Below the pieces are notes generated by a model. It had not been told where the DNA came from, made no database searches, and was given only the letters and a program-made list of their open reading frames with translations. From Planktophila turicensis (GTDB lineage Bacteria > Actinomycetota > Actinomycetes > Nanopelagicales > Nanopelagicaceae), in the NCBI GenBank assembly GCA_965234405.1, contig OZ248346.1: DNA of 64,000 bases. The stretch is one strand, 5' to 3'. Position 1 is the first letter of the stretch. Every line of letters begins with the position of its first letter. The position numbers and the translations under genes were made by a program. Shown here piece after piece: positions 1 to 7,038 of this stretch.

Positions 1-385
1 CAAGTGCAATCACATGGTTAGGAACACGTAGACCCACAGTGTCTTGTCCCCCAGTGATGAAATCCTGAGCAAGAGCAGAGCGCTTGAGAATCAAAGTCAT
101 TGGGCCTGGCCAGAAATTGCGAGCAAGTGCGATTGCATAATCTGGGATGTCATCTGACCAATCAGCGATATCTTGCATATCGCCAACATGAACGATGAGC
201 GGATGATCTGCAGGGCGACCCTTTGCTTCATAAATGCGAGCAACAGCAGATGCATTGGTGGCATCAGCACCTAATCCGTAGACAGTCTCGGTTGGAAATG
301 CGACCAGGTGGCCTGCCTGCAAGGTCTGGGCGGCGCGAGCCATCGCATCGGCTGTGCACTTAGATACGAATTGCCCGCTAGTCAT
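1..385 (-). CDS. tsaC: Partial threonylcarbamoyl-AMP synthase (Sua5/TsaC family), cut by the window edge
   Basis: The first ~128 residues are present; the C-terminus lies outside the window. The reading frame starts MTSGQFVSKC and contains the YrdC-fold signature PTETVYGLG and the KxRP-like stretch EAKGRPADHPL, followed by FWPGPMTLIL, all hallmarks of Sua5/YrdC/TsaC. The enzyme makes L-threonylcarbamoyl-AMP from threonine, bicarbonate and ATP, the first step of the t6A37 modification of ANN-decoding tRNAs, in the cytoplasm. The ATG is at 383-385. It is divergent from the glycosyltransferase at 425, leaving only 39 bases for both promoters. Identification is firm; whether the full protein carries the extra Sua5 C-terminal domain cannot be seen. 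Confidence 0.93.
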   Translation of the reverse strand, partial: MTSGQFVSKCTADAMARAAQTLQAGHLVAFPTETVYGLGADATNASAVARIYEAKGRPADHPLIVHVGDMQDIADWSDDIPDYAIALARNFWPGPMTLILKRSALAQDFITGGQDTVGLRVPNHVIAL

Positions 386-424
386 AAGTTCAATTATCCA
401 GCCTTTTTGCGAGAAGATAACCAC

Positions 425-1564
425 ATGGCTGAGCGCATCAAAGTTATGCAGATCATCGCCCGCATGAATGTGGGTGGTCCAGCCGTCATTGTTGCCGAGT
501 TAATGCGCGGCCTTGATTCCTCACGATTCGAACAAGTTCTTATCACCGGTTACTGCGATGAAACAGAAGCTGATTATCTGGATGAAGTTGCTACCGATAT
601 CAAGGCAACTCGCATTGCAGGTCTTGGTCGCTCGGTTTCGCCGATTGCCGACTTAAAAGCATTTATTGGATTAGTACAGAAGATTAGAACTTTTAAACCC
701 GATGTCATCCATACCCATACAGCTAAGGCTGGCGTGCTTGGTCGTTTGGCTTCGATCATTGCAGGGCGTGGAGCGACTCGTATCCATACCTTCCATGGCC
801 ACTTACTTCACGGTTATTTTGCAGGGTGGAAGACCTCACTTGTTATCGCCATTGAGAAGTTCTTAGCAAAGCGCACTCACTTTCTTGTTGCCATTGGCAA
901 TGAAGTAAAGAACGACCTGATCCATGCTGGCATTGGAAGTGCAGATCAATACAGTGTCTTCTTCCCAGGACTACCAGCGCCTCACACTGCGAGCAAGTCA
1001 GAACTTCGAAAGAACCTCGAGCTAGACCCAGCCATTATTTACTGCACCTTTGTTGGCCGCCTCACTCAGATTAAACGCCCTGATCGTTTACTCGATATCG
1101 CTGCTGCAATGGTGAAGCGAGAAGTTGCTATCCACTTCTTAGTTGCCGGCGAAGGCGAACTCTTTGAGAGTTCGAAAGCTCGCGCTGCTGCCGAGAACCT
1201 GCCCGTTACCTTCCTAGGCTGGCGTAAAGATATTGATGACTTATTTGCAGCTAGCGATATCGCAATTCTTACCAGCGATAATGAAGGTATTCCGCTGACT
1301 TTGATTCAAGCAGCGCAGGCAGGGCTTCCTATCGTTGCTCCATCTGTTGGATCGATTTCAGATATTGTCGACAACGATAAAACCGGCTTCCTTACCTCAC
1401 CTCAACCAGGTGCAATGGCTAGTGCGTTAAGCGCTCTAGCGACCGATTTAGAGCTGCGAAATCGACTTGGTTCTGCCGGTAAAGCACATGCTCATGAGTA
1501 TTTCTCGCTAGAGCGAATGCTCCGAGATCACACAGAAATCTATAACCGCTCACACAATAAGTAA
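425..1564 (+). CDS. GT4-family glycosyltransferase
   Basis: This 379-residue GT-B enzyme probably transfers a sugar from a nucleotide donor to an envelope glycan or lipid-linked acceptor at the cytoplasmic face of the membrane. The N-terminal acceptor domain has ARMNVGGPA (about residues 11-19), followed by HTHTAKAG and FHGH; the C-terminal donor domain has FVGRLTQIKRPD and the donor-binding run DNEGIPLTLIQAAQAG near residues 285-300, as in GT4 (Glycos_transf_1). The frame is open upstream to 308, but that would run antisense through the Sua5 start, and MAERIKVMQII at 425 is the natural family start. The SIMPL gene follows 14 bases downstream. The exact sugar and acceptor are unknown. Confidence 0.85.
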   Translation: MAERIKVMQIIARMNVGGPAVIVAELMRGLDSSRFEQVLITGYCDETEADYLDEVATDIKATRIAGLGRSVSPIADLKAFIGLVQKIRTFKPDVIHTHTAKAGVLGRLASIIAGRGATRIHTFHGHLLHGYFAGWKTSLVIAIEKFLAKRTHFLVAIGNEVKNDLIHAGIGSADQYSVFFPGLPAPHTASKSELRKNLELDPAIIYCTFVGRLTQIKRPDRLLDIAAAMVKREVAIHFLVAGEGELFESSKARAAAENLPVTFLGWRKDIDDLFAASDIAILTSDNEGIPLTLIQAAQAGLPIVAPSVGSISDIVDNDKTGFLTSPQPGAMASALSALATDLELRNRLGSAGKAHAHEYFSLERMLRDHTEIYNRSHNK

Positions 1565-1578
1565 GAGATAATAGCTTT

Positions 1579-2286
1579 ATGACAACTCGTAAACGTATCT
1601 CCGTAATTGCCCTTTTGATGACTGTAGCTGCAGGAGTTCTAACTCCCGCAGCTGAAGCCGCTGCAACTCGCTACATCACAGTCTCGGCACAAGGCGTTGT
1701 GAAAGTTGTCCCAGATGCAGTTCGAATCAACGCAACTGCTACTGCTGTAGCTGCGACGAGCAAAGAAGCCCTTGCTGCAACAGCAAAGACTGCAACTGCA
1801 GTTCGTGCAGCACTAAAGGCAGCAAAGATTGATACAAAAGATATTGCTACTCAGAGCGTTTCGGTCTATCCGGAATATAAGTACACCAATGATGGTGGAT
1901 CTACTCTGACTGGATACCGCGGATCACAGTTATTTACCATCACGGTTCGCGCCGCAGATACTGCGGGCGCACTCGTTGATTCACTCGTTGCAGCCGGTGG
2001 CGATAACTTGCAGATCAATGGCGCAACACCATTCGTACTTGATTCAACGAAATCACTTGAGGCAGCACGAGCTGCTGCAGTAAAAAGCGCTAAAGCAAAA
2101 GCTTCTTCCTATGCAAAGTTGATGGGAGTGAAGCTCGGCAAAGTTAATTACCTCGTTGAGAATTCTGCTCCTACAAATTACGCACCTGTGATGGCTGTTG
2201 CTAAAGCAGAATCTGATGCAACGGTGATTGATTTAGGTCAGCAAGATGTGACCATTGCCGTCACAGTTCAGTGGGCTCTGCTCTAA
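1579..2286 (+). CDS. Secreted SIMPL-domain (DUF541) protein
   Basis: This 235-residue protein has a Sec signal peptide (TRKR basic start, hydrophobic core IALLMTVAAG, Ala-rich cleavage region near residue 27). The mature part matches the SIMPL/DUF541 fold (BP26/OMP28 family): VSAQGVVKVVPDAVRI at the start, then repeated Ala/Lys/Thr-rich helices, and a final strand DVTIAVTVQWAL. Family members are periplasmic or surface proteins that form ring-like oligomers; no enzymatic role is established. The gene follows the GT4 gene closely and is probably co-transcribed. The low-complexity AATAKTATAV run is typical of the family helix. Confidence 0.82.
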   Translation: MTTRKRISVIALLMTVAAGVLTPAAEAAATRYITVSAQGVVKVVPDAVRINATATAVAATSKEALAATAKTATAVRAALKAAKIDTKDIATQSVSVYPEYKYTNDGGSTLTGYRGSQLFTITVRAADTAGALVDSLVAAGGDNLQINGATPFVLDSTKSLEAARAAAVKSAKAKASSYAKLMGVKLGKVNYLVENSAPTNYAPVMAVAKAESDATVIDLGQQDVTIAVTVQWALL

Positions 2287-2319
2287 AACTGCCCGTTTTC
2301 CAGGGTCTTTTTCGCGAGT

Positions 2320-2348
2320 TTGGTCGTGCACGCTTAAGAAGGTACGAT
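2320..2348 (+). promoter_or_regulatory. Predicted promoter of the tRNA-Glu/Asp genes
   Basis: A TTGGTC -35 box (2320-2325) and a TACGAT -10 box (2343-2348) are separated by 17 bases and end 15 bases before the tRNA-Glu 5' end. The match to the sigma-70 consensus is moderate, but position and spacing are right for a tRNA promoter. Confidence 0.5.
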
Positions 2349-2363
2349 TTGCGAGCCTCAAAC

Positions 2364-2436
2364 GTCCCCATCGTCTAGGGGCCTAGGACATCGCCCTTTC
2401 ACGGCGGTAACACGGGTTCGAATCCCGTTGGGGGCA
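2364..2436 (+). tRNA. tRNA-Glu (anticodon TTC)
   Basis: A 73-base cloverleaf. The acceptor stem GTCCCCA pairs with TGGGGGC, the anticodon loop CTTTCAC places TTC at 2398-2400, and the T arm contains GGTTCGAATCC. No encoded CCA follows discriminator A. It lies 36 bases upstream of tRNA-Asp on the same strand. Confidence 0.97.
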
Positions 2437-2472
2437 CTCGAGGTAGCAAGAAGTACGGCTTTGATTTATCAA

Positions 2473-2546
2473 GGCCCGGTAGCGCAGTTGGTTAGCGCGC
2501 CGCCCTGTCACGGCGGAGGTCGCGGGTTCAAGTCCCGTCCGGGTCG
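2473..2546 (+). tRNA. tRNA-Asp (anticodon GTC)
   Basis: A 74-base cloverleaf. The acceptor strand GGCCCGG pairs with CCGGGTC with one G-U pair, the anticodon GTC is at 2507-2509, and the T arm is GGTTCAAGTCC. No encoded CCA. It is followed at once by a strong terminator. Confidence 0.97.
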
Positions 2547-2548
2547 CG

Positions 2549-2584
2549 AAAGAAGAGAGTGTCCACACGCTCTCTTCTTTTTTT
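2549..2584 (+). terminator. Rho-independent terminator after tRNA-Asp
   Basis: An 11-bp stem (AAAGAAGAGAG with CTCTCTTCTTT) closes a loop of about ten bases and runs into a T tract at 2578-2584. It ends the tRNA-Glu/Asp transcript. The A-rich left arm would also give a U tract on the minus strand, so it may act in both directions. Confidence 0.85.
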
Positions 2585-2612
2585 AACATAGCAGTTTCTA
2601 CAACTACATATT

Positions 2613-2686
2613 GGCTCGGTAGCTCAGTTGGTACGAGCGCGCGACTGAAAATCGTGAGGTCGACAGTTCGATCCTGTCCCGAGCCA
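2613..2686 (+). tRNA. tRNA-Phe (anticodon GAA)
   Basis: A 74-base cloverleaf. GGCTCGG pairs perfectly with CCGAGCC, the anticodon GAA is at 2647-2649, and the T arm is AGTTCGATCCT. No encoded CCA. It lies beyond the terminator, so it needs its own promoter in the 28-base gap or readthrough, and it converges on the DUF167 gene. Confidence 0.97.
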
Positions 2687-2700
2687 CAAGTGCTTCTTTA

Positions 2701-2991
2701 TTACAGAAGTTTGGGTTCGCCCATTAACTCTTCAAGCTTTGCTTGGAGAGTTTTTTCATCTCCATCTACCAATAACCGTTTATCGCGACCGAGTTCGCCA
2801 AAGACAATGGTGAAATCACGGGCGCGCAGATCAAATGCGCTAGCTAACTCTTTTATAACTGCTTGATTGGCTTTGCCATCGACTGCAGGAGCTTGCACTG
2901 CAACGATTAATCGAGGGGGTTCTCCAACGCTTCCGCCAACTTTATTTCGCGAGGCGTTTGGTCGAACTCTAATTTCAAGAAGAAAAGGCAC
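2701..2991 (-). CDS. DUF167 (YggU-like) protein
   Basis: This 96-residue protein carries the DUF167 signature RVRPNASRNKVGG near its start and GKANQAVIKELA in the middle. The family (YggU in E. coli) is a small alpha/beta fold of unknown function. The frame stays open to 3159, but that region is the DUF5302 gene in another frame. A GTG at 2989-2991, giving MPFLLEIRVRPN, is the start that fits the family length, leaving 13 bases after the DUF5302 stop. It is the last gene of the long minus-strand train and converges on tRNA-Phe. Confidence 0.8.
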   Translation of the reverse strand: MPFLLEIRVRPNASRNKVGGSVGEPPRLIVAVQAPAVDGKANQAVIKELASAFDLRARDFTIVFGELGRDKRLLVDGDEKTLQAKLEELMGEPKLL

Positions 2992-3004
2992 TGCTAAAGA
3001 AAAT

Positions 3005-3196
3005 TTAGCCTGCAGAACCTGAGCCAGATGGTCCAGCCTTGCGCTGAACTTGTGGAGCTCCACCGCTGCGTTGTCCACCGCGAATCTTTGATCCTGATTC
3101 AGAATGTGTTTGAGTGCCTGGAGCGCCCTTCTTATTCTTCTTTGCTTCAAGGGCAGCAAGCATTCTTGCTTTCATATCATCATTCTTATCGGCCAT
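3005..3196 (-). CDS. DUF5302 small actinobacterial protein
   Basis: A 63-residue hydrophilic protein with an N-terminal helix (NDDMKARMLAALEAKKN) followed by a Gly/Ser/Lys-rich, probably disordered tail ending PSGSGSAG. This pattern, including GGAPQVQRKAG near the C-terminus, is that of DUF5302, a family confined to Actinobacteria with no known function. It starts 9 bases downstream of the WecA-like gene and probably shares its mRNA. It contains no catalytic or metal-binding motif that I can see. Confidence 0.75.
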   Translation of the reverse strand: MADKNDDMKARMLAALEAKKNKKGAPGTQTHSESGSKIRGGQRSGGAPQVQRKAGPSGSGSAG

Positions 3197-3205
3197 GGTG
3201 AGAGT

Positions 3206-4246
3206 CTACCCCTCAGATGGAATTCGTAAGAAGAAAATCAGTTTTGCAACCCACACTGTTGCTCCAAGGATGATGAGCGGCAGACCGTATGTATCCGGCC
3301 ATGTATAGATTGCAAGAGCGATAAAGCCGTAGAAGGCCGCTAGCCCCCACAGCGTGAAAGCTGTAATTCGGCGGTTAAGGCCTTTGCGCATTAATCGATG
3401 TGACAAGTGATCGCGTCCCCCTTGGAATGGAGAGATGCCGCGATAAAGGCGTGAAATAACGGCGACAGTGGTGTCGAGAATCGGTGTTGCCATTAGGAAG
3501 AGTGGAATAGCGAGTGACTTATATGAAGGAATAACACCAGGGCTTAAACGAATCGTGAGCACCGAGATGATGATTCCAAGGAAGAGAGAGCCCGCATCTC
3601 CCATGTAAATCTTGGCAGGGTGGCGGTTCCAAATAAGAAAGCCTGCAGTTGCGCCCGCTGTAACGATTGCAAGAGCACTGACCAGAATCTGTTGGCGGTC
3701 ATATGCAATAAAGAAGAGGAAGAAGGTAATAACTGCAACTGTTCCAGCTGCTCCGCCATCATGGTTATCGAAGAAGTTAATTGAGTTGCAGACGCCAACG
3801 ATCCAGAGGACGGTGATCGAGTAGTTAAGTAAGTGGTTATTGAAGGCAAAGCCCATTGTGTCGGTGACAGTGAGAATGACAGCAACGATGATTCCGGTAA
3901 ATGTTTGAGCAACGAGACGAGGCCACGGTTCAAGACCTTTGAGGTCATCCCAAAGTCCCATCGCTGAAATTGCAATTGCAGGTACAAGAACAAAGCTTGC
4001 CAGCTTCAGGCTATCAACTGAGAAATCGACGGCAAGGATTGATCCATAGGATGCAGAAACGATTCCGATTGCAATCGCGACTCCACCTAAATAAGGAACT
4101 GGCTCCTTCTGCGCTTTACGGGCAAGTGTCGGTGCATCGACTGCACCAACACGCAAAGCGACATTACGAATTGGAGGAGTAATGAGTCCGACAAAAACGA
4201 GTGTGAGAAAACCGAGTAAGAAAAATTGCTCAATGGAATAGGTCAT
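3206..4246 (-). CDS. WecA/TagO-type polyprenyl-phosphate N-acetylhexosamine-1-phosphate transferase
   Basis: A 346-residue polytopic membrane enzyme of the MraY/WecA family, transferring GlcNAc-1-P (or a related sugar phosphate) from UDP to undecaprenyl or decaprenyl phosphate. Visible motifs are the Mg2+-binding WDDLKG (residues 99-104), NFFDNHDGGAAG (157-168; Asp160 and Asp163), YMGDAGSLFLG (214-224, catalytic-loop Asp217) and the nucleotide loop GGRDHLSHRL near 280. About ten hydrophobic segments are visible. DNHD replaces the commoner DGLD, a known variant of the family. The mycobacterial counterpart starts arabinogalactan linkage-unit synthesis; the acceptor glycan here is unknown. It lies 29 bases downstream of bldC. 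Confidence 0.88.
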   Translation of the reverse strand: MTYSIEQFFLLGFLTLVFVGLITPPIRNVALRVGAVDAPTLARKAQKEPVPYLGGVAIAIGIVSASYGSILAVDFSVDSLKLASFVLVPAIAISAMGLWDDLKGLEPWPRLVAQTFTGIIVAVILTVTDTMGFAFNNHLLNYSITVLWIVGVCNSINFFDNHDGGAAGTVAVITFFLFFIAYDRQQILVSALAIVTAGATAGFLIWNRHPAKIYMGDAGSLFLGIIISVLTIRLSPGVIPSYKSLAIPLFLMATPILDTTVAVISRLYRGISPFQGGRDHLSHRLMRKGLNRRITAFTLWGLAAFYGFIALAIYTWPDTYGLPLIILGATVWVAKLIFFLRIPSEG

Positions 4247-4275
4247 AGTGAAAAGTTCATCTAGCTAAATAGGTA

Positions 4276-4473
4276 TTAGTTCTGTGCCTTGAAATAATTT
4301 GCGCGAAGATCATCGACTTCAGATTTACGATAACGGCGGTGGCCACCCAATGTGCGAATCGAGGTGAGCTTTCCTGCCTTTGCCCAACGAGTAACAGTTT
4401 TGGGATCAACACCAAAGAGATCAGCAACTTCGCGTGGGGTAAGGAGTACCTCTGCATCAGGCAGACGATTCAT
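4276..4473 (-). CDS. bldC: BldC-family MerR-like DNA-binding regulator
   Basis: This 65-residue protein is almost entirely a winged helix-turn-helix, and the core TVTRWAKAGKLTSIRTLGGHRRY (given here in part: residues ~26-48) is nearly the textbook BldC sequence. It starts NRLPDAEVLLTPREVADLFGVD. Streptomyces BldC is a small MerR-like protein that binds direct repeats cooperatively and delays development. Here it probably works as a general regulator, since planktonic acI cells are not known to sporulate. It has a 70-base leader with its own predicted promoter and sits between the unknown gene at 4614 and the WecA-like gene. Confidence 0.93.
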   Translation of the reverse strand: MNRLPDAEVLLTPREVADLFGVDPKTVTRWAKAGKLTSIRTLGGHRRYRKSEVDDLRANYFKAQN

Positions 4474-4542
4474 AAGCTCTCCCAGTTAATTCACTCATCG
4501 GATGCGGGACTGAAATGTCCGTTTTGCTCCGTAATGACGGGA

Positions 4543-4571
4543 AGTATTCCTCACGAAATCACCTGTGGCAA
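4543..4571 (-). promoter_or_regulatory. Predicted bldC promoter
   Basis: On the minus strand a TTGCCA -35 box (4566-4571) and an AATACT -10 box (4543-4548) are spaced by 17 bases, giving a leader of roughly 65 bases before the bldC ATG. It would let bldC and the envelope genes downstream be expressed independently of the purine genes. Confidence 0.5.
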
Positions 4572-4613
4572 TACCTCCGAAGATGAAATCCAGAATGAAA
4601 TTATCTAGAAGTG

Positions 4614-5429
4614 CTAAATAGCTGATTCGAAGGCTTGAACTGCGCGCCAGCGGGAAACTAAGCGCTCATATCCCTGACCTGCGATTGAACCATCGCCGGC
4701 CGAGAGCCCAGACAAACTAAAGGCAACATCTTCGATGGATGAATCTTCATTGATTCCATCAAGGCCTTGGGCACGAAGTGCTGAATCGAGATAACCGGCC
4801 AGCCCACCGTAATCGAGTTCGACAAGTGATTCAGGGTGGAAGAGTTCAAGCCAATCGATCATATTTTCAATCTCTTGTTCGACAGGCCCTTGTCCAAATG
4901 CACCAAGAACAGTTTCGTGAGATTCAAGTGCACGTTCGCGCGCCTTAGACATTGTGGTGCGAGCAAAAGAATACGGACCATCTTCATCTTCTCCGCGCAC
5001 TCGTTCATCTGGAGTAAAAATCGAGAACCAGCGAGGTGGAACAACCCAATTTTCAGTGATGATGTGCGGAACGCGATCCTCAAGTAAATCAACGCCCGTT
5101 GTAATTACCTCTTCGAGTGAAGATGGAATAAAGAATGACGTGATGGAAGATGGAAGTGAATCTTTAAAATCATCAAGAGCTGCCCAACAACGAGTTGCGG
5201 TCGACCACGGCGACACATAACGAGTTCCATTGATATCAAGAACGTGTGCACCATCAGGGCGAACAGCTGGAGGTTCAGGAAAAACTAAACGGCGGAGTGC
5301 GAGCGCCTGCTCTTCTTTCTGTGAATCAATAGATGCATCAATATTCTGCCAACGAATTCTGTCGACAGGTTCAAATGCTGAAAGGGGTTCGTAAATTCGC
5401 AGTGATGCGACGTACGGCGTTGGTTTCAC
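4614..5429 (-). CDS. Conserved actinobacterial protein of unknown function
   Basis: A 271-residue soluble, acidic protein without signal peptide or membrane segment. I do not recognise a catalytic motif. Notable stretches are RIYEPLSAFEP near the N-terminus, a Trp-rich centre (NWVVPPRWFSIFTPDER) and GYERLVSRWRAVQAFE at the C-terminus. It starts with GTG at 5427-5429, overlapping the DUF3073 stop as GTGA, which implies translational coupling. From memory of Streptomyces and Mycobacterium gene orders, a protein of this size sits near DUF3073 and bldC in many Actinobacteria, so it is probably conserved with them. Function unknown. Confidence 0.7.
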   Translation of the reverse strand: MKPTPYVASLRIYEPLSAFEPVDRIRWQNIDASIDSQKEEQALALRRLVFPEPPAVRPDGAHVLDINGTRYVSPWSTATRCWAALDDFKDSLPSSITSFFIPSSLEEVITTGVDLLEDRVPHIITENWVVPPRWFSIFTPDERVRGEDEDGPYSFARTTMSKARERALESHETVLGAFGQGPVEQEIENMIDWLELFHPESLVELDYGGLAGYLDSALRAQGLDGINEDSSIEDVAFSLSGLSAGDGSIAGQGYERLVSRWRAVQAFESAI

Positions 5430-5602
5430 GCGCGTGGAATGTAATTGCCTTCAGCAAAAGGATCGTCATCATCCTGATTCTGCTGATTAGGGACATCTCC
5501 GTGGAGTTCCTTAGTAAGGCGATCGAGGTCCATGTCCTGAGAGTTGTACTTCAAATCGCGAGCAACCTTGGTCTGCTTAGCTTTTGCACGGCCGCGGCCC
5601 AT
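5426..5602 (-). CDS. DUF3073 small protein
   Basis: A 58-residue protein beginning MGRGRAKAKQTKVARDLKY, the diagnostic start of DUF3073, followed by an acidic middle (QNQDDDDPF) and ending NYIPRA. The charged N-terminus suggests nucleic-acid or ribosome contact, but no function is established. A strong Shine-Dalgarno sequence (AAGGAGG, about 6 bases before ATG at 5600-5602) sets the start. Its stop overlaps the GTG of the next gene by four bases. The order purM-(membrane protein)-DUF3073-bldC resembles Streptomyces and supports the call. Confidence 0.9.
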   Translation of the reverse strand: MGRGRAKAKQTKVARDLKYNSQDMDLDRLTKELHGDVPNQQNQDDDDPFAEGNYIPRA

Positions 5603-5644
5603 GGGCGACCTCCTTACGAATAGCTGATGTGCCAGGCGCGTAGG

Positions 5645-7033
5645 TTATCGCGCCTGAGCGCTGGACTCCAAAGCAACGGCAAATGAGCCTGTTTTGACCC
5701 GATGACGGAGGGCGAAGTAGCCCAAGACCTGCAGAAAGACGCTCAGAGACATCGTAGGGATGCGGAAACGGTGATCTCCGATCGTTCCCATGGATACGAG
5801 CCACGAGATGACGACAGGGATAGCAGAGGCATATGCCAGGTTGGCGTAGATGCCCTTCATGGAACGGAGCCAGAAGAATCCGATGAAGAAGAAGGAGATA
5901 CATCCGATGACCCAGAAGAATGAAATTCCGCGGCCAATTGATTTATAGACAAGGTCGTTGCCGGATTGGCTGCCCTTTGCGATATTTACAATCGGATTGA
6001 CCTTAAGCCATGGATTGCGCGCCATCGTTCCGTTACCAAGTGGGCCAGACCAAGGTGTCCAATAGAACCAAGCTTTGTTAATAAAGAGGCGGATTGATTT
6101 TCCAGGGTTGCTTGCGTACCACTTGATAACACATTTCACGACATCGTTGTCGGTCACTGCAGTTGCTGGCGCTACTGGTTCGCAAGGAACATCAGGACCA
6201 GTGTGTGCGTAACCGCCTTGAGTTTCATCGCCTGCACCGATGCGCATTGTGACGCCCAAGTTTGTAGAAATAACAGTTTTATCAATCGATTGAATGTTTC
6301 GCTGAATCATGATTGCCGGTGCGAGAGCCATGATTCCAACTACGCCCACAAGAATCAGTGCTTGTGCTTTGCGACCCTTAGTGATGAGCGCCCACAAAGC
6401 TGCAATAACGATTGAGGTAAGAATCCAGCGGGGCTGCATAAAGGTTGCTAGCGCTGAGAAGAATCCTGCAGAGATAACACGAAGAATAAATTGGCGATCA
6501 TGAGCACTTTGACGTGACTTCATGATCAAGCCAACGACCATCAACATACAAGCAGCAATTGGGCTTTCATATCCGACGGCGAGTGAACTAAGTGAGAGCG
6601 TTGGATTGAATGCGAGTGCAAGGCCGATAAGGAACATATAAGGCTGCAACTTGGTGCCACGGAGCTGCTTTACAAAGTAATAGCTTGCGTATGCGTAGAA
6701 AATTGATTGGGTAAATGAAATAAGGAAGATGACATGAGCAAGTGAAATCTTTGTGAGGATCCAGATAAGAATGGGATAGCCAGCTGGCCAGTAAGACAGG
6801 ATGCTCTTATCGCTGAAATAACCTTGCTGAAGTAAGCCATCGACGCCACTTAGGTAGTTCTCACCATCTGCGCCCAACCATCCACCCAACATCGCACCGT
6901 CTGTTCCGCGGATATTGGACATGATGATCAGCTTGATGAAGAAGGCGAAGACTGGAATGGCGATGAGATAGAAGCTGATCTTCTTTGCAGATGATGCCTG
7001 CTTCTTAGCTGCGACCTTGGACTTACTTGCCAT
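5645..7033 (-). CDS. Polytopic membrane protein, possible GT-C glycosyltransferase
   Basis: A 462-residue protein with a basic Ala/Lys/Ser N-terminus and about ten hydrophobic segments. The first outside loop contains GADGENYLSGVDGLLQQGYF, and the next SYWPAGYPIL resembles the YxPxxP-type region seen after the first segment of GT-C/ArnT-like mannosyltransferases, which use polyprenyl-linked sugars. A large external loop between residues ~230 and 330 contains CEPVAPATAV and KCVIKWYASNPGKSIRL, typical of GT39/GT83-like proteins. Donor and acceptor are unknown. It begins 5 bases after purM, so purine and envelope genes share a transcript. The fold assignment is tentative. Confidence 0.55.
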   Translation of the reverse strand: MASKSKVAAKKQASSAKKISFYLIAIPVFAFFIKLIIMSNIRGTDGAMLGGWLGADGENYLSGVDGLLQQGYFSDKSILSYWPAGYPILIWILTKISLAHVIFLISFTQSIFYAYASYYFVKQLRGTKLQPYMFLIGLALAFNPTLSLSSLAVGYESPIAACMLMVVGLIMKSRQSAHDRQFILRVISAGFFSALATFMQPRWILTSIVIAALWALITKGRKAQALILVGVVGIMALAPAIMIQRNIQSIDKTVISTNLGVTMRIGAGDETQGGYAHTGPDVPCEPVAPATAVTDNDVVKCVIKWYASNPGKSIRLFINKAWFYWTPWSGPLGNGTMARNPWLKVNPIVNIAKGSQSGNDLVYKSIGRGISFFWVIGCISFFFIGFFWLRSMKGIYANLAYASAIPVVISWLVSMGTIGDHRFRIPTMSLSVFLQVLGYFALRHRVKTGSFAVALESSAQAR

Positions 7034-7038
7034 GAAAT

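Noticed and set aside
308..424. N-terminal extension of the GT4 glycosyltransferase frame
   Set aside because: It runs antisense over the start of the Sua5 gene, and the family begins at MAERIKVMQ at 425.
2383..2589. Minus-strand open frame across the tRNA genes
   Set aside because: It is only the antisense of tRNA-Glu, tRNA-Asp and the terminator; the sequence is explained by cloverleafs.
2992..3159. Longer start for the DUF167 gene
   Set aside because: The extension is the DUF5302 gene read in another frame; the DUF167 domain begins at the GTG at 2991.
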